From JAEUMG01 sp046349315 (GTDB lineage: Bacteria > Pseudomonadota > Alphaproteobacteria > Rhizobiales > Aestuariivirgaceae), in the NCBI GenBank assembly GCA_046349315.1, contig JAXMCQ010000004.1, positions 186,001 to 250,000 of the forward strand: a stretch of DNA of 64,000 nt. Direction: 5' to 3'. How positions within the stretch are numbered: position 1 is the first letter of the stretch; each line of letters starts with the position of its first letter. Made by a program: the position numbers and the translations under genes. Positions 44,884 through 54,089 of this stretch are shown here, piece by piece. The notes beneath the pieces were generated by a model. That model searched no databases. It worked only from the letters and a program-made list of their open reading frames with translations, and had not been told where the DNA came from.

Positions 44884-46056
44884 TCAGTCGCGGACGATCC
44901 AGCGCTTCATCGCCGTTTCATCGACGTCGATTCCGAGCCCTGGCCGGTCGAAAGGCTCGGCCATGCCGTCATTCAGTGTGTAAAAGGATCCGGCAACAAA
45001 CCCATCGCGCAGATCATTGGGATCCTGGTCGCACTCGAAATAATCGCCGTTTGGCAACGCATAGAGGAGTTGCAGTGTCGCGGCCGTACTGATGGCAGTT
45101 GAGTAATTCTTCGCCGTAAACGGTAGATGGTGCATTTGTGCGTAGCTTGCGATCTTCCTGGCTTCGGTAAAGCCTCCGATCTGGACAACGTCGAACTGAA
45201 CCACTTGAATTGCGCCGGCGTCGATCAATCGTGCAAACTGGTATTTGCTGCTCTCTGTCTCGAACCCGGCGATGGGAATTCGCGTGTGCCTCGCGAGTTC
45301 AGCACATCCTTCAACATCTTCCGGTTGGGTTGGCTCTTCAAACCATCTTATGTTGAGCGGTAACACAGCGTCGGCATAGCGCATGGCCATCCGCGACGAG
45401 AGCGACGTATTGGCGTCGATCATGAGATTGAGCTTGGGCCCGAGCGCTTCTCGCGCTGTGCGGATGCGCGCAATGTCGTCGTCAAACGAACCGCGCAGAT
45501 CCGCAGGCCCGAGAACGTTGGCGTGCACGGTCTGCGGGATGTTGCCGATCTTCATCTTGTAGCCGCGATAGCCGGCATTGCGGGCGCGCGCTACATCAGC
45601 CGCGAAATCCTCGAGACTGTGGTCCTGGCGATAATAGCCCGCGGACGCATAGGCCGCTAAGGGCCGTCCGAAGCCGCCAAATATTCGCCAAAGCGGCTGC
45701 CCGGCGGCTTTTCCGACAATATCCCACAGAGCGATGTCGACCCCGGACAGCGCCGCAAGGAGAATGCCCTTGCGGCCGTGATAGTATGTTGATTGATAGA
45801 CCTTCTCCCAGAGATATTCCGGCCTTCGTGGATCCTCACCGATAATAAGGGGTGCAATTTCCTGTTCGATGACGGCTGCAGTCACGGCATGAGGTCCGCC
45901 CCACATCGCCGCTTCACCCCAGCCAAAAACGTCGGGGTCGCTGGTATGGACTTTCAGAAGCAGCGCTTCCCGCGTCTGATACGTACCGCGCGCATAGGTC
46001 AGCGGATATGGCATCTCATAGAGAAGCGGGAATGTTTCAATACCTGTAACTTTCAT
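44884..46056 (-). CDS. Enolase-superfamily dehydratase
   Basis: 390 residues. Motifs: GWGEAAMWGG in the capping domain, KxK as YKMKIGNIP, metal ligands LMIDANTSLS, WFEEPTQPED and IAGFETESS, then VVQFDVVQIGGFTEA. In the place where the mandelate-racemase group has a catalytic His, the sequence reads LPFTAKNYSTAISTA, so a Lys may serve. That is a different active-site set from both other enolase-superfamily genes in the window. Convergent with the SDR operon and in tandem with an aldolase upstream, it probably dehydrates an acid sugar that the aldolase then cleaves. Confidence 0.85.
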   Translation of the reverse strand: MKVTGIETFPLLYEMPYPLTYARGTYQTREALLLKVHTSDPDVFGWGEAAMWGGPHAVTAAVIEQEIAPLIIGEDPRRPEYLWEKVYQSTYYHGRKGILLAALSGVDIALWDIVGKAAGQPLWRIFGGFGRPLAAYASAGYYRQDHSLEDFAADVARARNAGYRGYKMKIGNIPQTVHANVLGPADLRGSFDDDIARIRTAREALGPKLNLMIDANTSLSSRMAMRYADAVLPLNIRWFEEPTQPEDVEGCAELARHTRIPIAGFETESSKYQFARLIDAGAIQVVQFDVVQIGGFTEARKIASYAQMHHLPFTAKNYSTAISTAATLQLLYALPNGDYFECDQDPNDLRDGFVAGSFYTLNDGMAEPFDRPGLGIDVDETAMKRWIVRD

Positions 46057-46090
46057 ATCGTGCCCTGACGAAATGCGTGCCGGACGATGA

Positions 46091-46834
46091 TTATTTCTTA
46101 TAGTTCTTGGCCACTTGCAGTCCGGCCTCGAACCCTAGACGCAAGGCCGTGATGTCGTCGCAAACCGTCACGAACGTAGCGCCTTCCTCGGCTGCCAGCG
46201 CAAATGGGCCTGCGCCAGGCGCAGGTAATCCAAAGCCTTTGCCGTTGGCTTTTGCGGCGGCAGCCACTGTTTTGAAGTCCTCGGCATCGGCCTTTGAGAA
46301 TTTAAAGGAGCCACGCCCACGCGACATGGAGAGGTCGGAGGGACCAACAAACAAGCCGTCGACCGTATCTAGCCCGGCAATCGCGGCAACATCGCTGAAC
46401 GCGCCTGCAGTTTCGATCATGGGATAACAAAGGGTTCGCTTGTTCTCTGAAGCGAAGAAACCATCATCGATATTGGTATAGGCGCCGTATTTCATGATCC
46501 GGCTGTAGCCCACACCACGCGTGCCGAGAGAAGGGAACTTGGCAAAGCCACATGCCTCACGCGCATGCGCCAGATTCTCGAGCTGCGGTAGCATCACGCC
46601 GTCGGCGCCGTAGTCTAGCGCTTGTTGAATGAGCAAACGTGTCGGGGCCGCGACGCGAACAATGCATTTCAGCCCCATCGCGCGGCTCATCGCTACGTTG
46701 GCGTCACACGTCTCGTCGCCGATCGCGCCATGCTCCATGTCAAGCACGACGATTTTGTAACCCATCAACTGGGCAATTTCACAGGCCGCGAGATTTGGCC
46801 TTTCGAGCCAGAACGCCAATTGAGGTAAGACCAT
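46091..46834 (-). CDS. HpcH/HpaI-type aldolase
   Basis: 247 residues. Pattern as in the aldolase at 40958: AFWLERPNLAACEIAQLMGY, VVLDMEHGAIGDET, VMLPQLENLAHARE, PMIETAGAFSDV (Glu ligand) and LFVGPSDLSMSRG (Asp ligand). Cleaves 2-keto-3-deoxy acids to pyruvate plus aldehyde. 34 bases before the dehydratase 44884-46056, so the two form an operon. Presumably a parallel branch for a related acid, as the two aldolases are similar but clearly distinct. Confidence 0.88.
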   Translation of the reverse strand: MVLPQLAFWLERPNLAACEIAQLMGYKIVVLDMEHGAIGDETCDANVAMSRAMGLKCIVRVAAPTRLLIQQALDYGADGVMLPQLENLAHAREACGFAKFPSLGTRGVGYSRIMKYGAYTNIDDGFFASENKRTLCYPMIETAGAFSDVAAIAGLDTVDGLFVGPSDLSMSRGRGSFKFSKADAEDFKTVAAAAKANGKGFGLPAPGAGPFALAAEEGATFVTVCDDITALRLGFEAGLQVAKNYKK

Positions 46835-46908
46835 TTCGATTCCTGTATAAGTTCAAGCGTTTAACATAGCAGCCACTGGCCCTTCGACAACTGTCTAAAT
46901 TCGCCAAA

Positions 46909-47909
46909 GTCGGACAAGCGGTCTACGAGAACTTGTGGAACTGCCGAGGCTGGCGGACACTGATTGATCATAACTTTTCGCGGAGCGCTTCGTAAGGAGT
47001 TTTGCCGTTGAACGCGCCGTGAGGCCTTGAGAAGTTGTAGAATTCCTCCCATTCGGCGAGTTTGGGCTTCAGATTGACATCGTCGGTATAGTCGAGGAGC
47101 TGATAGAACTCTTCCTGGTCAGAGCGATGCGATCGCTCGACCTTGCCATTGAGCTGCGGCGTTCGGGGTTTGATGTAGACATGCCTGATGCCGCGATCCT
47201 CGACGTGCCAATGGAATTTGGCTTGGAACTCATGGCCCCGGTCGGTGCGGATGCACTGGATCCGAAAAGGGAACTTCTCGATCACGTAGTCGATGAAATC
47301 GATGGCATTGGCTTGGTTATGCCGGCTGTAGACCTTGAGAGCCCTGATCCGGGTTGCATCGTCAATGGCGGTGTACTGGTAGCGTTTGAGGCTGGCGCCA
47401 TTTTTGCTCTGGAAACTCAAGAACTTGACGTCGACCTGGATATGATGGCCAGGCACCTGCTTGTTGTAGCGCTTGGTGTGGACAGCTCGTCTGCCGACCT
47501 TGCCGGGCAACCTATTGAGGCCATTGCGTCGCAGTATCCGATAGACGCTGGCATCACAGAGCTTGATGTCGTGGTAGCGCTGCAGATACCAGACGATGCG
47601 GATTGGCCCGAGATGGTATTTTTTTGCCTGAGGTACAGAACCTTCTCGACGATCTCAGTGGGTGTCTGGTTAGGGTGTGATTTGGGGATTGGCTTTTTGC
47701 GAGCGAGGCCTTCTTCGCCGCAGCGTTCAAAGGCGTTGCGCCACAGGTAGAAATTAGAGCGAGAAACCCCGAAATGGCGGCAGGTCTTGATGATGTTGCC
47801 AGAGGCTTTGGCGTATTCGAGGATCCGCTTCTTACGAAGAATGTCCTTCTGTTCTGGGCTCATGGTGGCACCCCTTTCCCGTTTGTTCAGAACGATAGGA
47901 GTGTCCGAC
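46909..47909 (-). mobile_element. IS481-type insertion sequence
   Basis: About 1.0 kb. Terminal inverted repeats of at least 8 bp: GTCGGACA at 46909-46916 and TGTCCGAC at 47902-47909. It encloses one frameshifted transposase. Longer, imperfect similarity continues inward. I could not find a certain target duplication. Confidence 0.6.
46968..47863 (-). pseudogene. IS481-family transposase, interrupted by a frameshift
   Basis: Two frames form one ~300-residue protein. The first (47863 downward) has the HTH start ILEYAKASGNIIKTCRHFGV and runs to EKVLYLRQKN at a run of seven A (47619-47625 complement). The reading then continues in the -1 frame as KYHLGPIRIVWYL onward to the DDE domain: HIQVDVKFLSF (first Asp), IRTDRGHEFQAKF (second Asp) and NGKVERSHRSDQEEF (Glu). 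All three DDE residues are present. The shift is either an inactivating one-base loss or a -1 slip on A-AAA-AAT. Confidence 0.8.
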
Positions 47910-48153
47910 AGGCTCGTACATATCTACAGGTAAGCAAGACTTGTAATTCTATCGTTGGTAGCAGTGCAAAAGGAGGTGTGGTCGGTGTCGGCCGGTTAAG
48001 GGGGCCCCTGCGATGAGGTTACCAGTCTTTGGGCTGCCGGTTATCTTGGGCGTTACCGCGCGACTGCCTTGGCGGCCGGTGATGGCTCCAAAGGAGAGAC
48101 AGTATTCGGGCGGTGCTTTTCCTGCCATTCCATTGGTGAACCGGTCCGTTTCG
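47910..48153. other. Spacer between IS relics
   Basis: No recognisable gene. Short frames on both strands. Contains no clear repeat. Confidence 0.35.
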
Positions 48154-48446
48154 GATCCAGTGCATCCGCACCGATCGTGGCCATGAATTTCAGCCCAAGT
48201 TCCATTGGCATGTCGAAGATCGCGGCATCAGACATGCTTACATCAAGCCACGGACGCCGCAGCTCAACGGCAAGGTCGAACGATCATATCGCTCCGACCA
48301 GGAAGAGTTCTATCAACTCCTCGAATACCGATGATGTCGACCTCAACCACAAGCGCGCCGAGTGGGAGAAATTCTACAACTTCTCAGGGCCGCATGGCGC
48401 TTTCAACGGCAATGCAACTTACGAAGCGCTTCGCGAAAAGCTATGA
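48154..48446 (+). pseudogene. Inverted fragment of the same IS481 transposase
   Basis: The plus strand encodes the end of the transposase seen at 46968, beginning CIRTDRGHEFQPKFHWHVED, with NGKVERSYRSDQEEFYQLLE, then a one-base frameshift and EWEKFYNFSGPHGAFNG to the stop. Only the last ~100 codons remain, in the orientation opposite to the fuller copy. The similarity continues past the stop for about 30 bases. Confidence 0.85.
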
Positions 48447-48479
48447 TCAATCAGTGTCAGCCAGCCTCGGTAGTTCCAC

Positions 48480-48650
48480 AAACGCTACAACAGAACGGTG
48501 CGACACGAGTGGTTCGGCCAATATCTGTTCGCCGACATCAGGGAGGTGCAAGACACCGCAACGGAATGGCTCTGGACTTACAATCATGAGCGCCCCAACA
48601 TGGCACTTGGCGGCATCACACCCACCTAGAAACTGAAACCAAGAATGTAA
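48480..48650 (+). pseudogene. 3' remnant of an IS3-family OrfB transposase
   Basis: In frame from about 48480: RYNRTVRHEWFGQYLFADI, then TEWLWTYNHERPNMALGG and ITPT followed by TAG (48627) where related transposases continue with Gln, and KLKPRM to a TAA at 48648. This is the C-terminal end of the DDE domain of IS3-type OrfB. A nonsense mutation shortens it further. It abuts the IS481 fragment directly, so one element was cut by the other. Confidence 0.85.
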
Positions 48651-48855
48651 CACCAACGCGCCGCGTGAGTTCTATGCCAACCCCCCTCAAAGAACGGGGC
48701 GATTACCAACAGCCGACCTGCGCCTTTCACGGATCGTCAAAGATCATCTGTGAGCTGCCGAGGCAATCGAAGATCGAACTGCGCAGGGGCATTCGGCATG
48801 ACGGGTTTCTGCATTACGGATAGACTTAGTCATCCGCGATAGGAGCAAGGCTGAC

Positions 48856-50649
48856 ATGCCTGCATCACATAGTTTCGCCGCATTTGCGATCTCTGTAGTC
48901 TGGTGCGGATGCGCTGAGGCGAGCGTGCTCAACGACATCTTGGGCTTCGATATTCCGGATCCGGTAAGGCTCATCGCGGATGAAGACCAAAGACATGCTG
49001 CTGCAGCGGGGATCAAAGCCTCTACAGGCGGTGAGCTAACAGCCACCGCCGCCAATGGGACCGTCTATCATCTCGCCTTTCCACCGCACTCACTGCTGGT
49101 AGATACCCGCGTTACCCTAACTCCTCTATCCCGCATGCGCGCAGCGGACGGAAGCCCTGAGGGCTTGGGCTTTGATCTTGCGCCCGCCGGAACCATTCTT
49201 TCCGAGCCGGCAATAATGGAAGTCAAGCTCAGCAAGAAAGCCCGTAAGCTTCTCGGTAAGGGAGCGCTCGATCTATTCGAGACGCGGGGCCGACGCGGCG
49301 ACGAGGCAGCCCTTCTTGCAATCCAAGCGCAGAAAGGTTTCGGCATGCTCGTCACCCATTTCTCCGGCGGCATGATCAATGTTGGAGGAAAATGGTATCC
49401 ACGTGTTCCTCTCGTCTCGGTCGGCTGGACCCCCATACGAGATCACCCAGAAAGCTATCCGCCCGGTGAGGATGGCGCTTATCAGGAAGCGGGCGACCGG
49501 ATGGCTAAAGCAATGGGCGAAGGCGACGATCCTGCAATTCTGTTAGACGCGCTCCAAGTCTGGTGGAACCAGGCCGTCGACGAAATGATTAGCCCTTCCG
49601 GCGGCACTGAAGCCGAGCGTGCAACCAACGAGGCCCGCGCCAGGTACAACGTCAACGTAGCCCATAAGCTGATGGAAGCGTTCGCAAACGCACTCCGTAG
49701 TCGCTTTGACGCGATCACCGACCAGATCGTCAAGATCAACGACGAGATCCAGCGTAGTTCAGATGCCACTGCAAGGGATGCGCTTATCGCGGCCAACGAA
49801 GGTCTCGCCGAAAGCGTGGACCAGATTATCGACGCGTTCAATCGTATGCTTAGTACCGAAAGAAGCTGTCAGCTTGCGGGCTGTCCCAAAGATTCAACGG
49901 CGATGGACGAGATTGGTGAGATTCTCGACATTTACGCAATGAAGTTCAAGCTCGATTGCAACAACCAAACTAGGATGCTCGAGCAATTGCGCAAGCTTGC
50001 AATGAGCGCCGACGTCCTTGGGAAATCGCAAGCGCTACTCAACTTCATACAGCGCGCCAACAATATTCAGTCCGAGTGTTACCAGTACGAGGTCGTAATC
50101 GATGCGAACCAAGAGGGCCATTACATCGATGGGGTAGATCTGGTTTACAAATACAGCTTCGATGTTGAGATGCGGGTGGTTCTGAGACTGTCGCCGGACG
50201 ACATCGATAATCCGCCGGCTGCCGCAGCCTCCGTCATCATCCGCAATGCGTCCTTTCGGATGCGAGATACTGTGTCCGACTGCACGAACCAATTGGATTT
50301 TATCTCGGCGTCGCTTCAAACATCTCCGACGGTCGTTCTCGACAGGGTTACCGACGGTTTCCAAGTCAAGCTTACACCTGGCAAGATCGACACTCTCGTC
50401 CGTTACACGGACGTATGCACGGCTCCGGATGAGTTTTCCATCCCAGATCTTTGGGACGAATCCTTCAAGCAAGCTATGAGAGAAGCCGACTATACGAACT
50501 ATTTCAATTATCTTGTACCAATCGACGGACCCGGCGGTACGGTTTCTGCGACGAAGACCTTCCAGGGCTCAGCGTCCTGGGCGGTCCCTATGCTAAAATA
50601 CGCGGCAACTCAGAAAACGACAATCACCGTCAAACAAGTCGCGCGCTGA
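48856..50649 (+). CDS. Exported protein with ZU5-like domain, function unknown
   Basis: 597 residues. A signal peptide is likely (HSFAAFAISVVWCGCAEAS), possibly a lipoprotein because Cys precedes the small-residue end, though the lipobox is imperfect. Residues ~60-105 resemble a ZU5 domain: GGELTATAANGTVYHLAFPP followed by LLVDTRVTLTPLSRM (the P-P-x-x-L-x-x-D-T core). The middle (residues ~240-370) is helical and may be a coiled coil; the C-terminal ~200 residues are beta-rich with several Cys (RSCQLAGC, DCNNQ, SECYQYE, SDCTNQ, TDVCTA), consistent with disulfides in the periplasm. It is convergent with the secreted caspase-like gene. Not otherwise recognised. Confidence 0.65.
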   Translation: MPASHSFAAFAISVVWCGCAEASVLNDILGFDIPDPVRLIADEDQRHAAAAGIKASTGGELTATAANGTVYHLAFPPHSLLVDTRVTLTPLSRMRAADGSPEGLGFDLAPAGTILSEPAIMEVKLSKKARKLLGKGALDLFETRGRRGDEAALLAIQAQKGFGMLVTHFSGGMINVGGKWYPRVPLVSVGWTPIRDHPESYPPGEDGAYQEAGDRMAKAMGEGDDPAILLDALQVWWNQAVDEMISPSGGTEAERATNEARARYNVNVAHKLMEAFANALRSRFDAITDQIVKINDEIQRSSDATARDALIAANEGLAESVDQIIDAFNRMLSTERSCQLAGCPKDSTAMDEIGEILDIYAMKFKLDCNNQTRMLEQLRKLAMSADVLGKSQALLNFIQRANNIQSECYQYEVVIDANQEGHYIDGVDLVYKYSFDVEMRVVLRLSPDDIDNPPAAAASVIIRNASFRMRDTVSDCTNQLDFISASLQTSPTVVLDRVTDGFQVKLTPGKIDTLVRYTDVCTAPDEFSIPDLWDESFKQAMREADYTNYFNYLVPIDGPGGTVSATKTFQGSASWAVPMLKYAATQKTTITVKQVAR

Positions 50650-50679
50650 TTGGGATCACGCACCTCCATCGATGACGCT

Positions 50680-53600
50680 TCACTGGAGTGCGGCGATCGC
50701 CGCATCAAACTTGCTGATCAGCTCGCCAAAATAGGCGTCATGTTCATACCCAGCCGATTTGTACACATCCCACGCGGATTGCATGTGGCTGCGGCCCTGC
50801 CGAAGAAGCTGAGGATCCTTCATGCGCGCCCCGAGTATCCCAAGTGCATTGCCAAGATTCATCTGGGTCGTGGCCCATTGCAGCGGTACCCGCTCGCGCG
50901 TCCTCTCCGCGAGCGCCGCCTCATAGGACTTCACCGCCTGTTCGAGCCGCGCCGTACCGCTCTCGCGCTCCCCGAGTATCGCAAGCGCAAGGCCGAGGTT
51001 GTTCTGGGTCGTGGCCCAGTCGAGCGGCACCCGCTCGCGCGTCATCTCTGCAAGCGCCTCCTCATAGGCCCTGACCGCCTGTTCGAGCCGCGCCGTGCCG
51101 CTCTCCCGTTCCCCCAGTATCGCAAGCGCAGTGCCGAGATTCATCTGGGTCGTGGCCCAGTCGAGCGGCACCCGCTCACGCGTCATCTTCGAGCGCCGCC
51201 TCATAGGCCTTCACCGCCTGTTCGAGCCGCGCCGTGCCGCTCTCGCGTTCCCCGAGCCTCCATAGCGCAATGCCAAGATTCATCTGGGTCATGGCCCAGT
51301 CGAGCGGCACCCGCTCGCGCGTCCTTTCCTCGAGCGCCGCCTCATAGGCCTTCACCGCCTGTTCGAGCCGCGCCGTGCCGCTCTCGCGCTCCCCGAGTGT
51401 CTCAAGCGCAGTGCCGAGATTCATCTGGATCATGGCCCAGGCGAGCGGCACCCGCTCGCGCGTCATCTCTTCGAGGGCCATCTCATAGGCCCTGACCGCC
51501 TGTTCGAGCCGCGCCGTGCCGCTCTCCCGTCCGCCGAGTCTCTGAAGTGCAGTGCCGAGATTCATCTGGGTCGTGGCCCAGTCGAGCGGCACCCGCTCGC
51601 GCGTCCTTTCCTCGAGCGCCGCCTCATAGGCCTTCACCGCCTGTTCGAGCCGTGCCGTGCCGCTCTCGCGCTCCCCGAGTGTCGCAAGCGCAGCGCCGAG
51701 ATTCATCTGGGTCATGGCCCAGTCGAGCGGCACCCGTGCGCGCGTCATCTCTTCGAGGGCCGCCTCATAGGCCCTGACCGCCTGTTCGAGCCGCGCCGTG
51801 CCGCTCTCCCGTTCCCCCAGTATCGCAAGCACAGTGCCGAGATTCATCTGGGTCGTGGCCCAGTCGAGCGGCACCCGCTCGCGCGTCATCTCTTCGAGGG
51901 CCATCTCATAGGCCCTGACCGCCTGTTCGAGCCGCGCCGTGCCGCTCTCCCGTCCGCCGAGTCTCTGAAGTGCAGTGCCGAGATTCATCTGGGTCGTGGC
52001 CCAGTCGAGCGGCACCCGCTCGCGCGTCCTTTCCTCGAGCGCCGCCTCATAGGCCTTCACCGCCTGTTCGAGCCGCGCCGTGCCGCTCTCGCGCTCCCCG
52101 AGTGTCGCAAGCGCAGCGCCGAGATTCATCTGGGTCGTGGCCCAGTCGAGCGGCACCCGCGCGCGCGTCCTTTCCTCGAGCGCCGCCTCATAGGCCCTGA
52201 CCGCCTGTTCGAGCCGCGCCGTGCCGCTCTCCCGTCCGCCGAGTGTCTGAAGCGCATTACCGAGATTGTTCTGGGTCGTGGCCCAGTCGAGCGGCACCCG
52301 CTCGCGCGTCCGTTCTTCCAGCGCCATCTCATAGGCCCTGACCGCCTGTTCGAGCCGCGTCGTGCCGCTCTCGCGTTCGCCGAGTGTCTGAAGCGCATTA
52401 CCGAGATTGTTCTGGGTCAAGGCCCAGTCGAGCGGCACCCGCTCGCGGGAAACTATGACGAGGATTGTCGTGTAGAGGTCGATGGAGCTTGAGAGGACGG
52501 CATTGTCGCCCTTCAAGTCGCCATGGGTCACGAGTGACGAAGCCTGAGACATGCGGTAGCCGAAGGCCTTCCCGTCATCCCAGCGCTTGGCCTGATCGTA
52601 GGCCTTAGCCCAGTCTTGGGCCGCTCTCAGGTAGTCGAAGGCGAGTTCACGGGTCTTTGCGCTCTTGGCATAGACGGCGGCAAACTCAAGGCGGCGCGCC
52701 TTAATGTCAGCCTCGGCCGCCTGCACGGTCGTCTCGAGACTTGCCACCCGCGCCTTGGCCTTCTCGTGGAAGGCGATCGCCGCGTTGAGAGCACCCTCGG
52801 CGACCGCCTTGTCAGCGAGGGATGAGAGGCGGGCAATCTCGACGTCGCTGCTTTTGAGCGTCTCACGCTCGGCCATGAAGGCCTTGAGCTTCTCAGCACC
52901 CATCTGCAATTGCTTGCCGAGGCTCTCCGGATCCTTTTGGGCCTCCACACCAAGGCTCCTCAGCATGGCATAGAGGCCGTCGAGCGGGACATTATCGGCC
53001 GAGGCAATAGTCTCCACCGTTCGCCTCAGATCGACCGGCGTGGTGGCTATGGTCAGCAACAATTGCCGCCGCTCGCCCCGGATCAGCGCCTCGTCGGTTC
53101 CTTCATCCTCAGGACTCGCCCCGAAATAGAGAAGCCGCCGCAGGCCAGCATTGGTCCACGGCTGTTGCTGGCCCTTGGTGGCGAGGTAGACCTCTTCTGA
53201 GACGAGGGTCATTACCTGCCCGAAGTCGAGGCCTTTGGCGGCAAGGTGTTTGACGATGGCGGCCGCATAGGGGCTGTTGGTTCCCGATTCGCCATCGAGT
53301 GCTACTTGCCCCGGAGCGGCGGCAAAGCCGATGATCTCGCCGAGGCTTTCCGGTCCCTCCGCCTGATCAACCAGAATGACGCCCTTGGCCGCCGCCAGTC
53401 CCCCAGCCCCAATCGGCACGGGGCTCTCGATACCTGCCATGCGGATCATCGTTCCCGACGGGAAAGGATTGGTACGGCAGGCATCAAGGAGGAGGATGGC
53501 AATGCGCACCTTTCCGCGCAGTTCTTCGAGAATCTGCCCCACCTTGATCAGCTTGTCCGCATCGATGGCATCTTGGGTCACCTGCGCATCCACCGGGATC

Positions 53601-54016
53601 AGGTAGTTTTCTCCTCCCGCCTCGATTCCGTGGCCCGAGTAATAGATGACAGCCACATCGGCACCCTCGGCATCCTCGATGAAGTCGTCGATGTCCCGCT
53701 TGAGGCGCTTTGCCGAGCGGCTGTCCACCATGTCAGCCTTGAAGCCGAGGCCCGTCAGTAGCTCGTCGACCCGCTTGGCGTCGTTGCCGGGATTGTCGAG
53801 CTTCGAGAGGTGCTGGTAGTCCGATTGGCCAATTACCAGTGCCACGCCCCTGAGGGCCTCCCGCGCGTCCACCGGACCGGCGGCGGACAGAAGCACAAAC
53901 AGGATAGCAAATAAGACGGCAGGCAGCCGACGAACGGCAGGAAGATGCGGTCTGCGTCTTACCCGAGCGATCTCATACCCGGTCCCTTTAGGTATCCTGA
54001 AGAAGCTCGCCGTCAT
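50680..54016 (-). pseudogene. Secreted caspase-like protein with twelve TPR-type repeats, frameshifted
   Basis: The first frame (54016 to 51176, 946 residues) starts with a signal peptide (LPAVLFAILFVLLSAAGPVDA) and a caspase (C14) domain: GVALVIGQSDYQHL, catalytic His in YYSGHGIE (residue ~129) and Cys in LLLDACRTNPF (~180). Helical linkers follow to residue ~520, then 47-residue repeats starting ERVPLDWATTQMNLG. In the ninth repeat two bases are missing near 51186-51190 (CATCTTCGAG against CATCTCTTCGAG in the others), which ends the frame at EDDA; the rest, two full repeats, a capping repeat and a C-terminus, continues in another frame to 50680. Without the shift it would be ~1,110 residues. 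It may still make a shortened, working protein. The convergent ZU5-like gene ends 30 bases away. Confidence 0.85.
50896..52444 (-). repeat. Tandem 141-bp repeats inside the caspase-like gene
   Basis: Eleven consecutive 141-bp units (47 codons each), plus a twelfth degenerate unit below 50896, encode TPR-type helix pairs. The units are nearly identical. Three-unit blocks (423 bp) are themselves repeated: units 3-4 and 6-7 match almost exactly (about 51547-51777 and 51970-52200). The one interruption is the two-base loss near 51188. Confidence 0.9.
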
Positions 54017-54089
54017 GCCGTTACCTGGGAAGCCCTCTGTAAATTGGTCTGAATATACTCTGAACGATACAATACCTCCAGACGCGGTC

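Noticed and set aside
44872..44888. Short palindrome CTGAAA/TTTCAG at the convergent stop codons as a bidirectional terminator
   Set aside because: The stem is only six bases with no flanking T-runs; it is probably chance.
50844..52200. Plus-strand frames with internal repeats (Pro/Arg/Ser-rich)
   Set aside because: They are the antisense reading of the 141-bp TPR repeats, periodic only because the DNA is.
50896..52444. Possible CRISPR array
   Set aside because: The units are 141 bp with no unique spacers, are in frame and encode TPR-type helices.
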